Positions 17,648 through 26,164 of a DNA stretch of 64,000 nt are shown here, in pieces. Location: assembly GCA_013215465.1 (NCBI GenBank), contig JABSOW010000005.1, positions 62,001-126,000 of the forward strand, given 5' to 3'. The stretch's first letter is position 1. Every line of letters begins with the position of its first letter. The DNA comes from Colwellia sp. (GTDB lineage Bacteria; Pseudomonadota; Gammaproteobacteria; Enterobacterales; Alteromonadaceae). Below the pieces are notes generated by a model, which made no database searches, was not told the origin of the DNA, and saw only the letters and a list, made by a program, of their open reading frames with translations. A program made the translations under genes and the position numbers.

Positions 17648-18355
17648 TTGAAATCATTTTTTGATCAAAGCTATCAAACACCTCTTTGGTTTAACGAGAA
17701 AGAGCTTACCAAAAAGGTACTGAGCCGAAAAGTTAGCCGCCGAAATTTATTAAAATCAGCGGCAGGGGCCACGGGATTGATGGCGTTACCTGCCTTTGCA
17801 CTTGCTCCTCATGCCCAAGCCTCTTTAGCAAAATTAAAAGAAACGGATCCTTGGTTAACGCTTGATGCCACACTCGCACATTTATTACCTAAATCAGCAA
17901 CAGGGCCTAGTGCCGCTGATATTAATGCGCTGCCTTATTTGTATCAAGTAATGACGGTACAGCCAACTTTACCGCAAGAAAAAGACTTTATTGTTAAAGG
18001 CGTTGGTTGGTTAAATGGCTTTGCTAACAGTGAATACAGTAAAACATTTGTGCAGTTATCTGTGCAAGAAAAGGAGTTGTTACTGCGCACTATTAGCCGC
18101 TCACGTGCCGGTGAAAATTGGCTAAATACCTTATTGAATTATATTTTTGAAGCAATGTTAAGCCCGCCTGCTTACGGTGGTAATCCTAACGGCATTGGTT
18201 GGCAGTGGTTAGAGCATCAAGGCGGTTTTCCTTTACCTGAAAAAGGTCAACGTTATTTTGAGTTACCGCCACGCGCAAAAGTCAAAGTTCAAGGTACGGT
18301 AAAAAATACAATTTCAGTGCGAAATATAGCGGTTAAAAGAAGTAGTAAAGCATGA
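17648..18355 (+). CDS. Tat-exported gluconate-dehydrogenase-subunit-3-like protein
   Basis: About 235 residues starting most plausibly at TTG 17648, 8 bases after the AAGGA at 17635-17639 that overlaps the previous stop codon. A longer frame back to 17588 would overlap the thioredoxin gene. The twin-arginine signal SRRNLLKSAAGATGLMALPAFAL is clear, followed by a domain with DATLAHLLPKSATGPSAADINALPYL and GGNPNGIGWQWLEHQGG, which resembles the small subunit (subunit 3) of membrane-linked gluconate/sorbose dehydrogenases. The subunit piggy-backs the GMC flavoprotein through the Tat pathway in known systems. Its stop overlaps the next start (ATGA at 18352). Confidence 0.78.
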   Translation: MKSFFDQSYQTPLWFNEKELTKKVLSRKVSRRNLLKSAAGATGLMALPAFALAPHAQASLAKLKETDPWLTLDATLAHLLPKSATGPSAADINALPYLYQVMTVQPTLPQEKDFIVKGVGWLNGFANSEYSKTFVQLSVQEKELLLRTISRSRAGENWLNTLLNYIFEAMLSPPAYGGNPNGIGWQWLEHQGGFPLPEKGQRYFELPPRAKVKVQGTVKNTISVRNIAVKRSSKA

Positions 18356-20088
18356 ACAAGATAAATAAAGTCGATTATGATCTCTGTATTGTAGGGAGTG
18401 GCGCTGGTGCTTCACCAGTGGCTTACGTAATGGCAAAAGCCGGTGCGAAAGTTTTAGTGTTAGAGAAAGGCCCATGGCTAACCGAAGAACATTTTTTTAA
18501 AGATGAATTAGCCATTAGTATTCATGATGCCTATAACCCTAAACTGAGTGATGAACAGCATGTTATTGAAGAAGAATACCAAGATGAAGACGGTAACTCT
18601 TTCTGGCAAGGGGAGGCGACTAGTGATTCCGGTTGGAGCTGGTGGAATGGCACAGTAGTCGGTGGCTCATCTAATTTTATGAGCGGTTATTTTCATCGCT
18701 TAAAGCCGATAGATTTTCGTTTAAAAACAGAATTTGGCGCTATTGAAGGTGCTAATGTTGTTGATTGGCCGATTAGTTACGCTGAACTTGAACCTTATTA
18801 TGCCATAGTAGAACGTGAAGTCGGGGTTTCAGGTCGTGTTGTTAAACACCCCCATCAAGAGCCACGCTCAACCGATTTTCCTTATCCGCCTATTAACGAA
18901 GTGCCAATGTCGTCATGGATAGATAAAGCCGCAACAAGCATTGGTTATCATGCCTTGCCAGTACCAAGAGCGATATTGTCGCAACCTGCCATGGGCCGCC
19001 GCAGCTGTGAGTATTCGGGCTATTGTAGTAGTTATGGTTGTTCGTCGGGTGCTAAGGGCGGTGGTAGGGCTGCGCTACTTAATCATGCGGTTGCTACGGG
19101 TAATTGCACCATTAAACCGAATGCTAAAGTGTATAAAATAGCCACAGATAGCGCCGGGGAAATTACCGGTGTGCATTATTACGATGGCAAAGGCCGCCAA
19201 CAAAGTGTTAGCGCCACCACCTATGTAGTGGCCTGCCAGGCGGTAGAAACTTCGCGTTTGTTGTTAGCGTCTACCGGCGAAAAATTCCCTCATGGTTTAG
19301 CGAATAATAGTGGTCAGGTAGGTAAAAACTTACTGTTTAGTGGTGGTGGTACCGGCAGTGGCGATTTTATTTACCAGCAGCTCAGTAAACAACAGGTAAA
19401 GGATTTAAAAGTTGTTGGCCCATTTATCAATAGAGCATTGCAAGATTGGTATCAAATTGATGATAAAGCTTTTGTTGGCGCCAATACTAACGGTCAGGCA
19501 AAAGGCGGCACCATTGATTTCTTATTCCATCAAAACCCTATCGCTAGAGCGCGTGGCACACAATGGGGTGTTGATGATGAAGGTGAAGACAAATTACTCT
19601 GGGGTGAGGAGTTAAAACAAAGTATCAAACAAGAATTTACTTCCTATAAAACCCTGCGTTTTGAAGTGTTCAATGATTGGCTACCCACAGACGACTGCTT
19701 TGTTGCTTTAGACGATGAAGTAACCGATAAGTGGGGCGATCCGGTAGCAAAAGTACGTATTGGTTATCATGAGCATGATTTAGAAGTAGGTGAATATCTA
19801 TCACTAAAAGCAGAAAAATTATTGCATGCTTTAGGAGCAAAAAATATATCTTCTTCGGTGAGTGGTTACCCTGCAACCAACTTAATGGCGGGCGGTTGTC
19901 GTTTTGGTGATGATCCGAAAACATCGGTATTAAATAAAAACTGCCAAGCCCATGAAGTGGATAATTTATATGTTACCGATGGCTCATTTATGCCCACAGG
20001 TGGCAGTGTGCCTTATACTTTTACTATTTATGCCAATGCCTTTCGCGTCGCTGAACACATCAAACAGCAATGGCTTAAGTCTGTGTAA
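18352..20088 (+). CDS. GMC-family FAD-dependent oxidoreductase
   Basis: A 578-residue GMC oxidoreductase large subunit: Rossmann FAD motif CIVGSGAGASPVAYVMAKAGAKVLVLEKG, the second FAD/substrate segment WWNGTVVGGSSNFMSGYFHRL, and the C-terminal signature YVTDGSFMPTGGSVPYTFTIYANAFRVAEHI. It has Cys-rich SCEYSGYCSSYGCSSGAKGG, typical of the gluconate/2-ketogluconate dehydrogenase-like branch. It has no signal of its own, so it probably uses the twin-arginine signal of the preceding subunit. Substrate is not determinable; sugar or sugar-acid oxidation in the periplasm is the family theme. A c-type cytochrome subunit, usual in such operons, is absent next door. Confidence 0.87.
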   Translation: MNKINKVDYDLCIVGSGAGASPVAYVMAKAGAKVLVLEKGPWLTEEHFFKDELAISIHDAYNPKLSDEQHVIEEEYQDEDGNSFWQGEATSDSGWSWWNGTVVGGSSNFMSGYFHRLKPIDFRLKTEFGAIEGANVVDWPISYAELEPYYAIVEREVGVSGRVVKHPHQEPRSTDFPYPPINEVPMSSWIDKAATSIGYHALPVPRAILSQPAMGRRSCEYSGYCSSYGCSSGAKGGGRAALLNHAVATGNCTIKPNAKVYKIATDSAGEITGVHYYDGKGRQQSVSATTYVVACQAVETSRLLLASTGEKFPHGLANNSGQVGKNLLFSGGGTGSGDFIYQQLSKQQVKDLKVVGPFINRALQDWYQIDDKAFVGANTNGQAKGGTIDFLFHQNPIARARGTQWGVDDEGEDKLLWGEELKQSIKQEFTSYKTLRFEVFNDWLPTDDCFVALDDEVTDKWGDPVAKVRIGYHEHDLEVGEYLSLKAEKLLHALGAKNISSSVSGYPATNLMAGGCRFGDDPKTSVLNKNCQAHEVDNLYVTDGSFMPTGGSVPYTFTIYANAFRVAEHIKQQWLKSV

Positions 20089-20100
20089 AAATGATAACTG

Positions 20101-20123
20101 GGGCTAGAGAGTGAATGTAGCCC
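20101..20123 (+). terminator. possible weak terminator after the GMC gene
   Basis: GGGCTA (20101-20106) pairs with TAGCCC (20118-20123) around an 11-base loop, followed by TTCATCTTTG. It lies between convergent genes. The T-run is poor. Confidence 0.35.
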
Positions 20124-20145
20124 TTCATCTTTGATGCGCTTAAGT

Positions 20146-21750
20146 TTACTCAATTGGCGCTACTTTAACAAAATGCATATCGCGGTATTCGTGGTTATTA
20201 CTCACTTCGCGTTTAAAAGGGGTTAAATCAAAGTTGCTAACCTTGCCCTCAACATCTAGCTTAAAATGAATAAAGGCATCGCTAGCGGCATTTTTATTAT
20301 CCCAACGAATAACAAAAGAATGATCATTAAAGGGCTCTAAACTACCTTGTAGGGTGCTCATTTTAGCACTGCTAACCCGTAAGCCTTTGCTGGTATTGTT
20401 AATAACAATGTTACCAAACCAAGTATCTTGAAACGTACCCGCATAAGCCTTATTAGGCAAAATGGTTTTGCCTGAGCCTTTAGGGGTTTTATGCTTAGCT
20501 AAATATTTTCTCCGCTTTTCTGCACGTTCTCTTTTATAATCTACTACCCAATCAACTTGTTTAGCATCAGGGATAAAACTCCGTAAAATGGTTTGCATTA
20601 CCGCGGCACGAGCACCGGAATTGTCGCCATTATTAAGAAGAACGACACCCAGTGCTAATTCAGGAATTAGGGCAACATAAGCCTGCATGCCAGACAGGGT
20701 ACCAGTATGAGAAATAAGCTCATAGCCTAAAAAATCACTTTTACGCCAAGCTAAACCATAGGTTTTAAAGTGACTATTATTGCGCACTGCTTCTTCTTTC
20801 GCTAAGGGTAAAATAGTGTGCGCTTGCCACATGTTAGTTAATTGTTTAAAACTAAAGGCAGCATTGTCTGTTTGATTGTTTTTTGTCTCTAAAAAAGTTT
20901 GTAACCAAGAGATCATGCTGCTGGCATTACAGACAATACCGCCTGCTGCAGCTGACACCAGAGCTTGGCCGTTAATGCCATTACGTGGAATTTTAAACAG
21001 CTTACCATTGCGCTCACCGTGAGGGATGGCAACATTTTTCAGCGCTATTTCAGGCATATCGCCAGCGAAACAATTCATTTTTAACGGTTTGAAAATACGC
21101 AGGGCCACAAAATCTGCCCATGGCATGCCACTCACTTTAGCCACTAGTTCACCTGCGGTAATATACATTAAATTACTGTAAGCATATTTACTGCGAAAGC
21201 TATATTCAGGAGAGAGGTGACGTAAGTTGGTAATAATTTCTGCTCGAGTAAAACCTGAAGGCTCAGGCCATAACATGCTATCGCCGGCACTACTCACTAA
21301 ACCACTTTTATGGGTTAATAAATCTTCAATGGTGAATTCGCCAGTAACCCAATGGTCTTGCATTTTAAAGTTGGGTAAATAATCAGTCACCTTGTCTTGC
21401 CAGTTAATTTTTCCATCATCAACCAAAATAGCTAAACTTGCTGCGGTAAAAGCTTTACTGGTTGACGCTAGACGAAAATAGGTATGTTGATCAACCTTAT
21501 CCTTGGTATTCATCTCTTTGATACCGTAGCCTTGTAAGTGCACCACTTTATTTTTATGGACAATGCCCACCGACATCCCTGGAATATAAAACGCTGCGCG
21601 CGCTTTTTTCACCACGGCGGCAATTTCTTTATCGCTGATGCCATTAGCTAACTCAGTAGCCGCTTTGGTCGCTGCTTGAACCCCAGGTGAAAACAGCTTG
21701 AAGAGTAAAATAGCGCTAGTAATGAGTAAACTTTGTTTAATATTGATCAT
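20146..21750 (-). CDS. exported serine hydrolase, beta-lactamase/class C PBP fold
   Basis: A 534-residue protein with a signal peptide (about residues 1-26). The first ~400 residues form a class C beta-lactamase/D-alanyl-D-alanine carboxypeptidase fold: S-x-x-K is Ser96-Lys99 in RLASTSKAFTAAS, Y-S-N appears in YAYSNLMY, and an H-T-G equivalent in ISHTGTLSGMQAYV. A C-terminal DUF3471-like beta domain (from about residue 430, YAGTFQDTWFGNIVI) follows. Members hydrolyse peptides or esters; true beta-lactamase activity is unlikely without test. It is upstream of none, downstream of the 277-residue unknown gene and the LD-carboxypeptidase on the same strand, which suggests a peptidoglycan-peptide or peptide-turnover cluster. 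Confidence 0.86.
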   Translation of the reverse strand: MINIKQSLLITSAILLFKLFSPGVQAATKAATELANGISDKEIAAVVKKARAAFYIPGMSVGIVHKNKVVHLQGYGIKEMNTKDKVDQHTYFRLASTSKAFTAASLAILVDDGKINWQDKVTDYLPNFKMQDHWVTGEFTIEDLLTHKSGLVSSAGDSMLWPEPSGFTRAEIITNLRHLSPEYSFRSKYAYSNLMYITAGELVAKVSGMPWADFVALRIFKPLKMNCFAGDMPEIALKNVAIPHGERNGKLFKIPRNGINGQALVSAAAGGIVCNASSMISWLQTFLETKNNQTDNAAFSFKQLTNMWQAHTILPLAKEEAVRNNSHFKTYGLAWRKSDFLGYELISHTGTLSGMQAYVALIPELALGVVLLNNGDNSGARAAVMQTILRSFIPDAKQVDWVVDYKRERAEKRRKYLAKHKTPKGSGKTILPNKAYAGTFQDTWFGNIVINNTSKGLRVSSAKMSTLQGSLEPFNDHSFVIRWDNKNAASDAFIHFKLDVEGKVSNFDLTPFKREVSNNHEYRDMHFVKVAPIE

Positions 21751-21773
21751 AAATTATTTTATATCGTCGGTAA

Positions 21774-22607
21774 TTAATGTAGTGACAAGGTGTAATTAAG
21801 CATTTTTATTTGCATCGGTAAATGATCCTCACCTTTACCTTGAAATTCACGTTCGGCCTCAATATTGATATAACGAATGCCATTCATTTGTGCATAAACC
21901 GATAAAGAACCGTCATCTTCTTCGATATCGGTAGTGACAACCGGGTTCTGTAAAACCGCGTTGAAACCTTTAGCCTGCATTTGTACAAAGTCTTGCTTGT
22001 TAGTAACAAAAAATAAATCGTCTTCATCACCGATTAAAGGTGTTACCTTGCTTAAATATCTGGCGCCAGTGCTCAGCTTATACCGATAACGTATCATCGA
22101 TACATTGCCTATGCCGCCTTGACCATCATTCTTATAGCCTTGGGTATTATTATGCACAGCAAGCCAGGTGTTTTGTTTATTTAAGCCGCCCATTTTGGTC
22201 ACAATAAATTGTCCTAATGCTTGCGCACGCTTGACTGCTAGCTGAAAATTACGGGAAGAAATGGCCAGCTTAGGGTTAAGGTTTTTAACAGAGTCTCTAA
22301 TGCCATTTAGGGTGAAAATACGGTTTGGGTCAACAAATACTGTTTGCTTATTAATGCTCAAAGCAATTTGACGTTGACCTGCCTGCCTAAGTATTAAAAA
22401 GCGTCCTTTTTCTTGGCTGATTTTTTTTGCCAGATATTGATTAGCAACATGCTCATTTTCATGGGGGGCGAAAAACACCTGACGACTGGCAATATTATCA
22501 TTACCAACCACTTCTAAATAAATATCACTTTGTTGATGAAACACCACCGCAATAGATGAAGCGAACAATAAAGATAACATCCGTTTATAACACCGCTGTT
22601 TCTGCAA
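21774..22607 (-). CDS. exported protein of unknown function, possible metallohydrolase
   Basis: A 277-residue protein with an N-terminal hydrophobic segment (about residues 10-24, MLSLLFASSIAVVF). I do not recognise the family. Several conserved-looking His/Asp/Glu clusters suggest a metal-dependent hydrolase: PHENEHVAN near residue 48, TVFVDPNRIFTLNG near 88, LAVHNNTQGY near 150, DEDDLFFVT near 200 and NIEAEREFQGKG near 250. The PHENE...H order is reminiscent of N-formylglutamate amidohydrolase/amidase folds, but this is a resemblance by eye. Its start lies inside the end of the LD-carboxypeptidase gene (23-bp overlap), so the two are translationally linked and probably act on the same substrate class. 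Confidence 0.65.
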   Translation of the reverse strand: MQKQRCYKRMLSLLFASSIAVVFHQQSDIYLEVVGNDNIASRQVFFAPHENEHVANQYLAKKISQEKGRFLILRQAGQRQIALSINKQTVFVDPNRIFTLNGIRDSVKNLNPKLAISSRNFQLAVKRAQALGQFIVTKMGGLNKQNTWLAVHNNTQGYKNDGQGGIGNVSMIRYRYKLSTGARYLSKVTPLIGDEDDLFFVTNKQDFVQMQAKGFNAVLQNPVVTTDIEEDDGSLSVYAQMNGIRYINIEAEREFQGKGEDHLPMQIKMLNYTLSLH

Positions 22608-23637
22608 GCACTAAACGCTTGGTGCTGGTATCTAAAGTCGCTAAGGCACCAACAGGAATAGTGGCTAAATCGTCAATATGACCAATCATTACCCCGCTAA
22701 GCACAGGAATGTTTAAGTTTGAGAATCGATCACGTAATACTTGCTCAACACTTAATGATGGCGCCTTAGTTGCTCGGCAATCGCTGCATTTGCCAAAGAC
22801 GATGCCCGCTAATTGCTCTAAACGGCCAGCGAGCCATAAATGCGTTAACATGCCATCAATACGATAAGGAGCTTCTTCAACGTCTTCTAAAAATAAAATT
22901 TTGCCACGATAATCGGGCTCATAAGGACTGCCAACTAATTTCACCATTAATGATAAGTTACCACCAATAAGTTCACCGCTGGCTTTTCCGGGGTGCAATA
23001 CGGTTAAACGATTATCTTTTTCGGCGGTGCCTTCTTTTGCTGCAAAGGGGGGTGGTGTCGCTAATTCGGTTGGCGCTACTGGGTTGAAGAGGATCTTTTT
23101 AAAGTTTGCTAAGGCGTAATCAGTAAAGTTTTGTCGCGCAATAGGGCCATGGAAGGTAATTAAACCAGTACGAGCAGTAATGGCATTAAGTAAGGCGGTG
23201 ATATCACTATAACCGATCAGTACTTTTGGATTTTTTTTGATCAGCTCATAGTCCAATAAAGGTAAAATTCGTGGGGTGCCGTAACCGCCGCGCAGGCAAA
23301 AAATACCAGCCACCTCTTGATCAGCAAACATGGTATTTACATCATCAGCACGTTGTTGATCTTGTCCGGCTAGGTAACCATAGCGTTGCCATAAATTTTT
23401 ACTGTGTTTTACCTTAAAACCAAAAGACTTTAAAACATCGGTAGCAAAAGCTATTTCTTCATTTTCCCAAACATTACTTGCTGGCGCAATAAGGCCAATA
23501 ACATCGCCGGCTTTTAAGCGTTTAGGCTTGATTTTTTTGCGAGTATTGCTAGCTTGCTGCTTAGCAAAAGCTGACGGAAGCAAGGTTGCTGCTACGGTAG
23601 TAGCAACTAAGGCTTTGAAAAAATTGCGTCTTTGCAT
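22585..23637 (-). CDS. LD-carboxypeptidase-like S66 peptidase
   Basis: A 350-residue S66-family protein. The N-terminus MQRRNFFKALVATTVAATLLPSAFA is an export signal with a twin-arginine-like RRNFF motif, so it acts outside the cytoplasm, unlike E. coli LdcA. Family landmarks: GDVIGLIAPAS, AGIFCLRGGYGTPRILPLLDY (the nucleophile region has the S66 motif GGYG), IGYSDITALLNAI with the catalytic Ser, and the late LEDVEEAPYRIDGMLTHL and GVMIGHIDDLATIPVG. S66 enzymes cut the L,D bond between meso-DAP and D-Ala in muropeptides. The operon partner downstream is the 277-residue unknown protein. Confidence 0.85.
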   Translation of the reverse strand: MQRRNFFKALVATTVAATLLPSAFAKQQASNTRKKIKPKRLKAGDVIGLIAPASNVWENEEIAFATDVLKSFGFKVKHSKNLWQRYGYLAGQDQQRADDVNTMFADQEVAGIFCLRGGYGTPRILPLLDYELIKKNPKVLIGYSDITALLNAITARTGLITFHGPIARQNFTDYALANFKKILFNPVAPTELATPPPFAAKEGTAEKDNRLTVLHPGKASGELIGGNLSLMVKLVGSPYEPDYRGKILFLEDVEEAPYRIDGMLTHLWLAGRLEQLAGIVFGKCSDCRATKAPSLSVEQVLRDRFSNLNIPVLSGVMIGHIDDLATIPVGALATLDTSTKRLVLAETAVL

Positions 23638-23763
23638 TATGTTTATCTCTGATCTTTTGAAGGTCTATTAACGCAATAATTGTTGATAAAGTAAAGAATA
23701 AAAGTTTTCTAAATATTCGAATAGTTGAAATATAATATTGTTAAAAGTCTTTTTTTTCAATAC

Positions 23764-23792
23764 TTCGCATTTATAGTGCGCTTGGGTATAAT
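23764..23792 (+). promoter_or_regulatory. promoter candidate of yicC
   Basis: A perfect -10 TATAAT at 23787-23792 sits 38 bp before the yicC ATG. The matching -35 at 17-bp spacing is TTCGCA (23764-23769), which is weak, so the site may depend on the sequence near TTGGG just before the -10. The region also contains the intergenic space to the divergent LD-carboxypeptidase. Confidence 0.5.
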
Positions 23793-23829
23793 TAGCCTAA
23801 CTATCTTAATTAGATTTCTGGAATATATT

Positions 23830-24693
23830 ATGATCCACAGCATGACGGCATTTGCCCGAGTTGAAATTAAAGGTGATTGGGGCAATGCAGTTTGGGAAAT
23901 TCGCTCGGTTAACCAACGGTTTTTAGAAACGTACTTTCGTTTACCTGAACAGTTTCGTGGCATAGAGCCGGTATTGCGCGAACGTTTCCGCAAACAATTA
24001 AGTCGCGGCAAAGTAGAGTGTAATTTACGCTTCAATGCCAACCCAGCGGCTAAATCAGAGCTTGCACTTAATGAAAAGCTTGCTTTACAGCTCATTCAAC
24101 ATGCTAACTGGATTAATGAACAAACATTAAACAGCCAAGTAAATCCGCTAGAAGTAATGCGCTGGCCTGGCGTTATGGAAGCACCCGAAGCCGATATGAG
24201 TGCCATTCAAAGCGAATTATTAGCGGCATTTGATACCGCTTTAAAAGACTTTATTAGCGCCCGCGCTAGTGAAGGCGCAAACCTTAAAGTGATGATTGAA
24301 CAACGCCTTGATGCTATTAGCAGTGAAGCGGATAAAGTGCAGAAGTTTATGCCAGAAATTATTGAATGGCAGCGTAAACGCATTATCGACAAATTCACTG
24401 ATGTTAGCATTGATTTAGACTCAACTCGCGTTGAACAAGAACTAGTATTATTAGCGCAAAAAATGGATGTTGCGGAAGAACTAGATCGCCTAAATAGTCA
24501 TGTTAGCGAAACGAAGAAAATATTGCAAAAAGGTGGTGCCCAAGGCCGTCGTTTAGACTTTATGATGCAAGAGTTTAATCGCGAAGCCAATACCTTAGGC
24601 TCTAAATCAATTAACACTGATGTAACCGCCAGTGCCGTTGAGCTTAAAGTGCTAATTGAACAAATGCGTGAGCAGATTGCTAATATCGAGTAG
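23830..24693 (+). CDS. yicC: YicC-family endoribonuclease
   Basis: A 287-residue YicC protein beginning MIHSMTAFARVEIKGDWG, with the conserved EIRSVNQRFLETYFRLPEQFR segment, LSRGKVECNLRFN, MRWPGVMEAPEAD, and the C-terminal DUF1732 block MDVAEELDRLNSHVSETKKIL-Q-K-GGAQGRRLDFMMQEFNREANTLGSKSIN. The ATG at 23830 gives the family length of about 287; a longer frame to 23725 is not needed. YicC-type proteins are endoribonucleases involved in small-RNA decay in E. coli. The downstream side of yicC is a known integration hotspot for mobilizable genomic islands in Vibrionaceae (MGIVflInd1-type, 3' end of yicC), and an island begins 105 bp after this stop codon. Confidence 0.95.
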   Translation: MIHSMTAFARVEIKGDWGNAVWEIRSVNQRFLETYFRLPEQFRGIEPVLRERFRKQLSRGKVECNLRFNANPAAKSELALNEKLALQLIQHANWINEQTLNSQVNPLEVMRWPGVMEAPEADMSAIQSELLAAFDTALKDFISARASEGANLKVMIEQRLDAISSEADKVQKFMPEIIEWQRKRIIDKFTDVSIDLDSTRVEQELVLLAQKMDVAEELDRLNSHVSETKKILQKGGAQGRRLDFMMQEFNREANTLGSKSINTDVTASAVELKVLIEQMREQIANIE

Positions 24694-24734
24694 TTAACTG
24701 CCAAGTTCCAAACTGTTCTGTAAATCATATAAGG

Positions 24735-24756
24735 CCCCGTAATTCGGGGTTTTATT
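24735..24756 (+). terminator. rho-independent terminator after yicC
   Basis: CCCCG (24735-24739) pairs with CGGGG (24745-24749) around TAATT, followed by TTTTATTGTTTTT. It lies 42 bp after the yicC stop. Confidence 0.8.
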
Positions 24757-24798
24757 GTTTTTAACGTTTCCATTTGTTCGATAAAGTTGTATTGTTTG

Positions 24799-24824
24799 TG
24801 GTGGGCAAGTTGGTGGGCAGCTAT
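24799..24824. repeat. attL-like direct repeat
   Basis: Left copy of the repeat, TGGTGGGCA at 24799-24807 and 24811-24819, then G, then CTAT. A third TGGTGGGCA occurs at 24842-24850 just before the integrase start and could be an arm-type site. The copy at the right end differs only at position 22 (A instead of G). Confidence 0.8.
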
Positions 24825-24859
24825 GCTTATAAAAACATGAATGGTGGGCAGGAAGTGTA

Positions 24860-26074
24860 ATGGCAACTATTACAGCAAAACAAATACAAGCTTTTGTAAA
24901 AGGGGAGCCTAAAAGGCATCCTATTGGTAGCGGTTTATATTTAGTCGTAAGAAATTCAGCGACACCCTATTGGATGTTACGTTATACATCCAATGGTAAA
25001 AGAAAAGAAATCACCCTAGGTAAATACTCCTCCTTATCTTTAGCTGATGCTAGAGCTGATGCTGCAATCAAAAAACGAGAAATAGATTTAGGTACGGATC
25101 CACTTATCGCTAGGAAGAAAATTAAAGAGCAACCTATTAAGTTGGTAGATGATCTATTTGCAGACTGGTTTGAAAATGACCTAGCTAAAAGACTTAAACA
25201 TCCAGGTATTCCTAAGCGAATTTACACTAAAGACATTAAACCTGTAATTGGCGACTTACCCATTGCTGAAGTGAGTGCCTTGAATATTCGAAAAATTATT
25301 CAAGGCATATCGGATGCTAGACCTACCGTGGCAAATGACGCCTTGATGTATATGAAGCAAATGTTTCGTCACGGTTTTAAGCTAGACCTAGTTACACATA
25401 ACCCTGCAAGCGCATTTACAGTTAGTGATGCTGGCGGTATAGAGAAAAGTAGGGATAGGTACTTAACTATTGACGAGATAGAGCAGGTATTCGGAGTTTT
25501 AAAAAATAATATTGCAAAGTTTAATCGCGACAATTACTTAGCTTGTGCATTACTAATAACCTTAGGAGTTCGTAAAAGCGAGCTTTGCTGTGCTAAATGG
25601 GATGAGTTCGAGCTTGATAAAGCTTTGTGGAATTTACCTGAAGGCAGAAGTAAGACCGGAGCACCAATTACCATCCCACTACCTATACAAATCATGGAAT
25701 GGCTAAATGAACTAAAAATAAGAGCATGTGGCTCTGATTATGTATTCCCTGCCCGTCGAACATCTAAAAAACCTCACATGGGCGATGATACGCTTAATAG
25801 AGCCATCTCATCAATGTTTGGTCATGAAGCAGGACGGAAAGTACAACCCGTAAACTTAATGGGTGATATTAAGCCATTCGCCCCTCATGATTTACGAAGA
25901 ACATTTCGAAGTTTAGCTGCCGCTTTAGGCATTCAAGGCCATGTTGCAGAGCGTTGTTTAAATCATAAGTTAAAGGGAATTGTAGGTACTTATAATCGCC
26001 ATGATTATTTAGAAGAACGATTAGCGGCACATACAAAGGTAGCTGATTATCTTGCAGGTATAATAAATTATTAA
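24860..26074 (+). CDS. tyrosine recombinase/integrase of the island
   Basis: A 404-residue P4-type integrase. The N-terminal DUF4102 arm-binding domain (about residues 1-95; PIGSGLYLVVRNSATPYWMLRYTSNGKRKEITLGKY) is followed by a SAM-like core-binding domain and a catalytic domain with LGVRKSELCCAKWDEF (first Arg), HDLRRTFRSLAAALG (His-x-x-Arg), LNHKLKGIVGTYNRHDY (His and nucleophile Tyr in GTY). All catalytic residues are present, so it looks active. It reads away from yicC and starts 36 bp after attL, as expected for the integrase of an island. Confidence 0.95.
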   Translation: MATITAKQIQAFVKGEPKRHPIGSGLYLVVRNSATPYWMLRYTSNGKRKEITLGKYSSLSLADARADAAIKKREIDLGTDPLIARKKIKEQPIKLVDDLFADWFENDLAKRLKHPGIPKRIYTKDIKPVIGDLPIAEVSALNIRKIIQGISDARPTVANDALMYMKQMFRHGFKLDLVTHNPASAFTVSDAGGIEKSRDRYLTIDEIEQVFGVLKNNIAKFNRDNYLACALLITLGVRKSELCCAKWDEFELDKALWNLPEGRSKTGAPITIPLPIQIMEWLNELKIRACGSDYVFPARRTSKKPHMGDDTLNRAISSMFGHEAGRKVQPVNLMGDIKPFAPHDLRRTFRSLAAALGIQGHVAERCLNHKLKGIVGTYNRHDYLEERLAAHTKVADYLAGIINY

Positions 26075-26164
26075 ATTCTGAATACAATATTAGAGGGTGA
26101 GGCTCGTATATCCTCTATATGTAAAGTGAGGCTAATCTTTGCTTAACCTCAAGTGTAGGGGTAA

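Noticed and set aside
20146..21750. Serine hydrolase as a beta-lactamase resistance gene
   Set aside because: Signatures are those of a general class C PBP-fold hydrolase with an extra C-terminal domain; nothing points to antibiotic hydrolysis.
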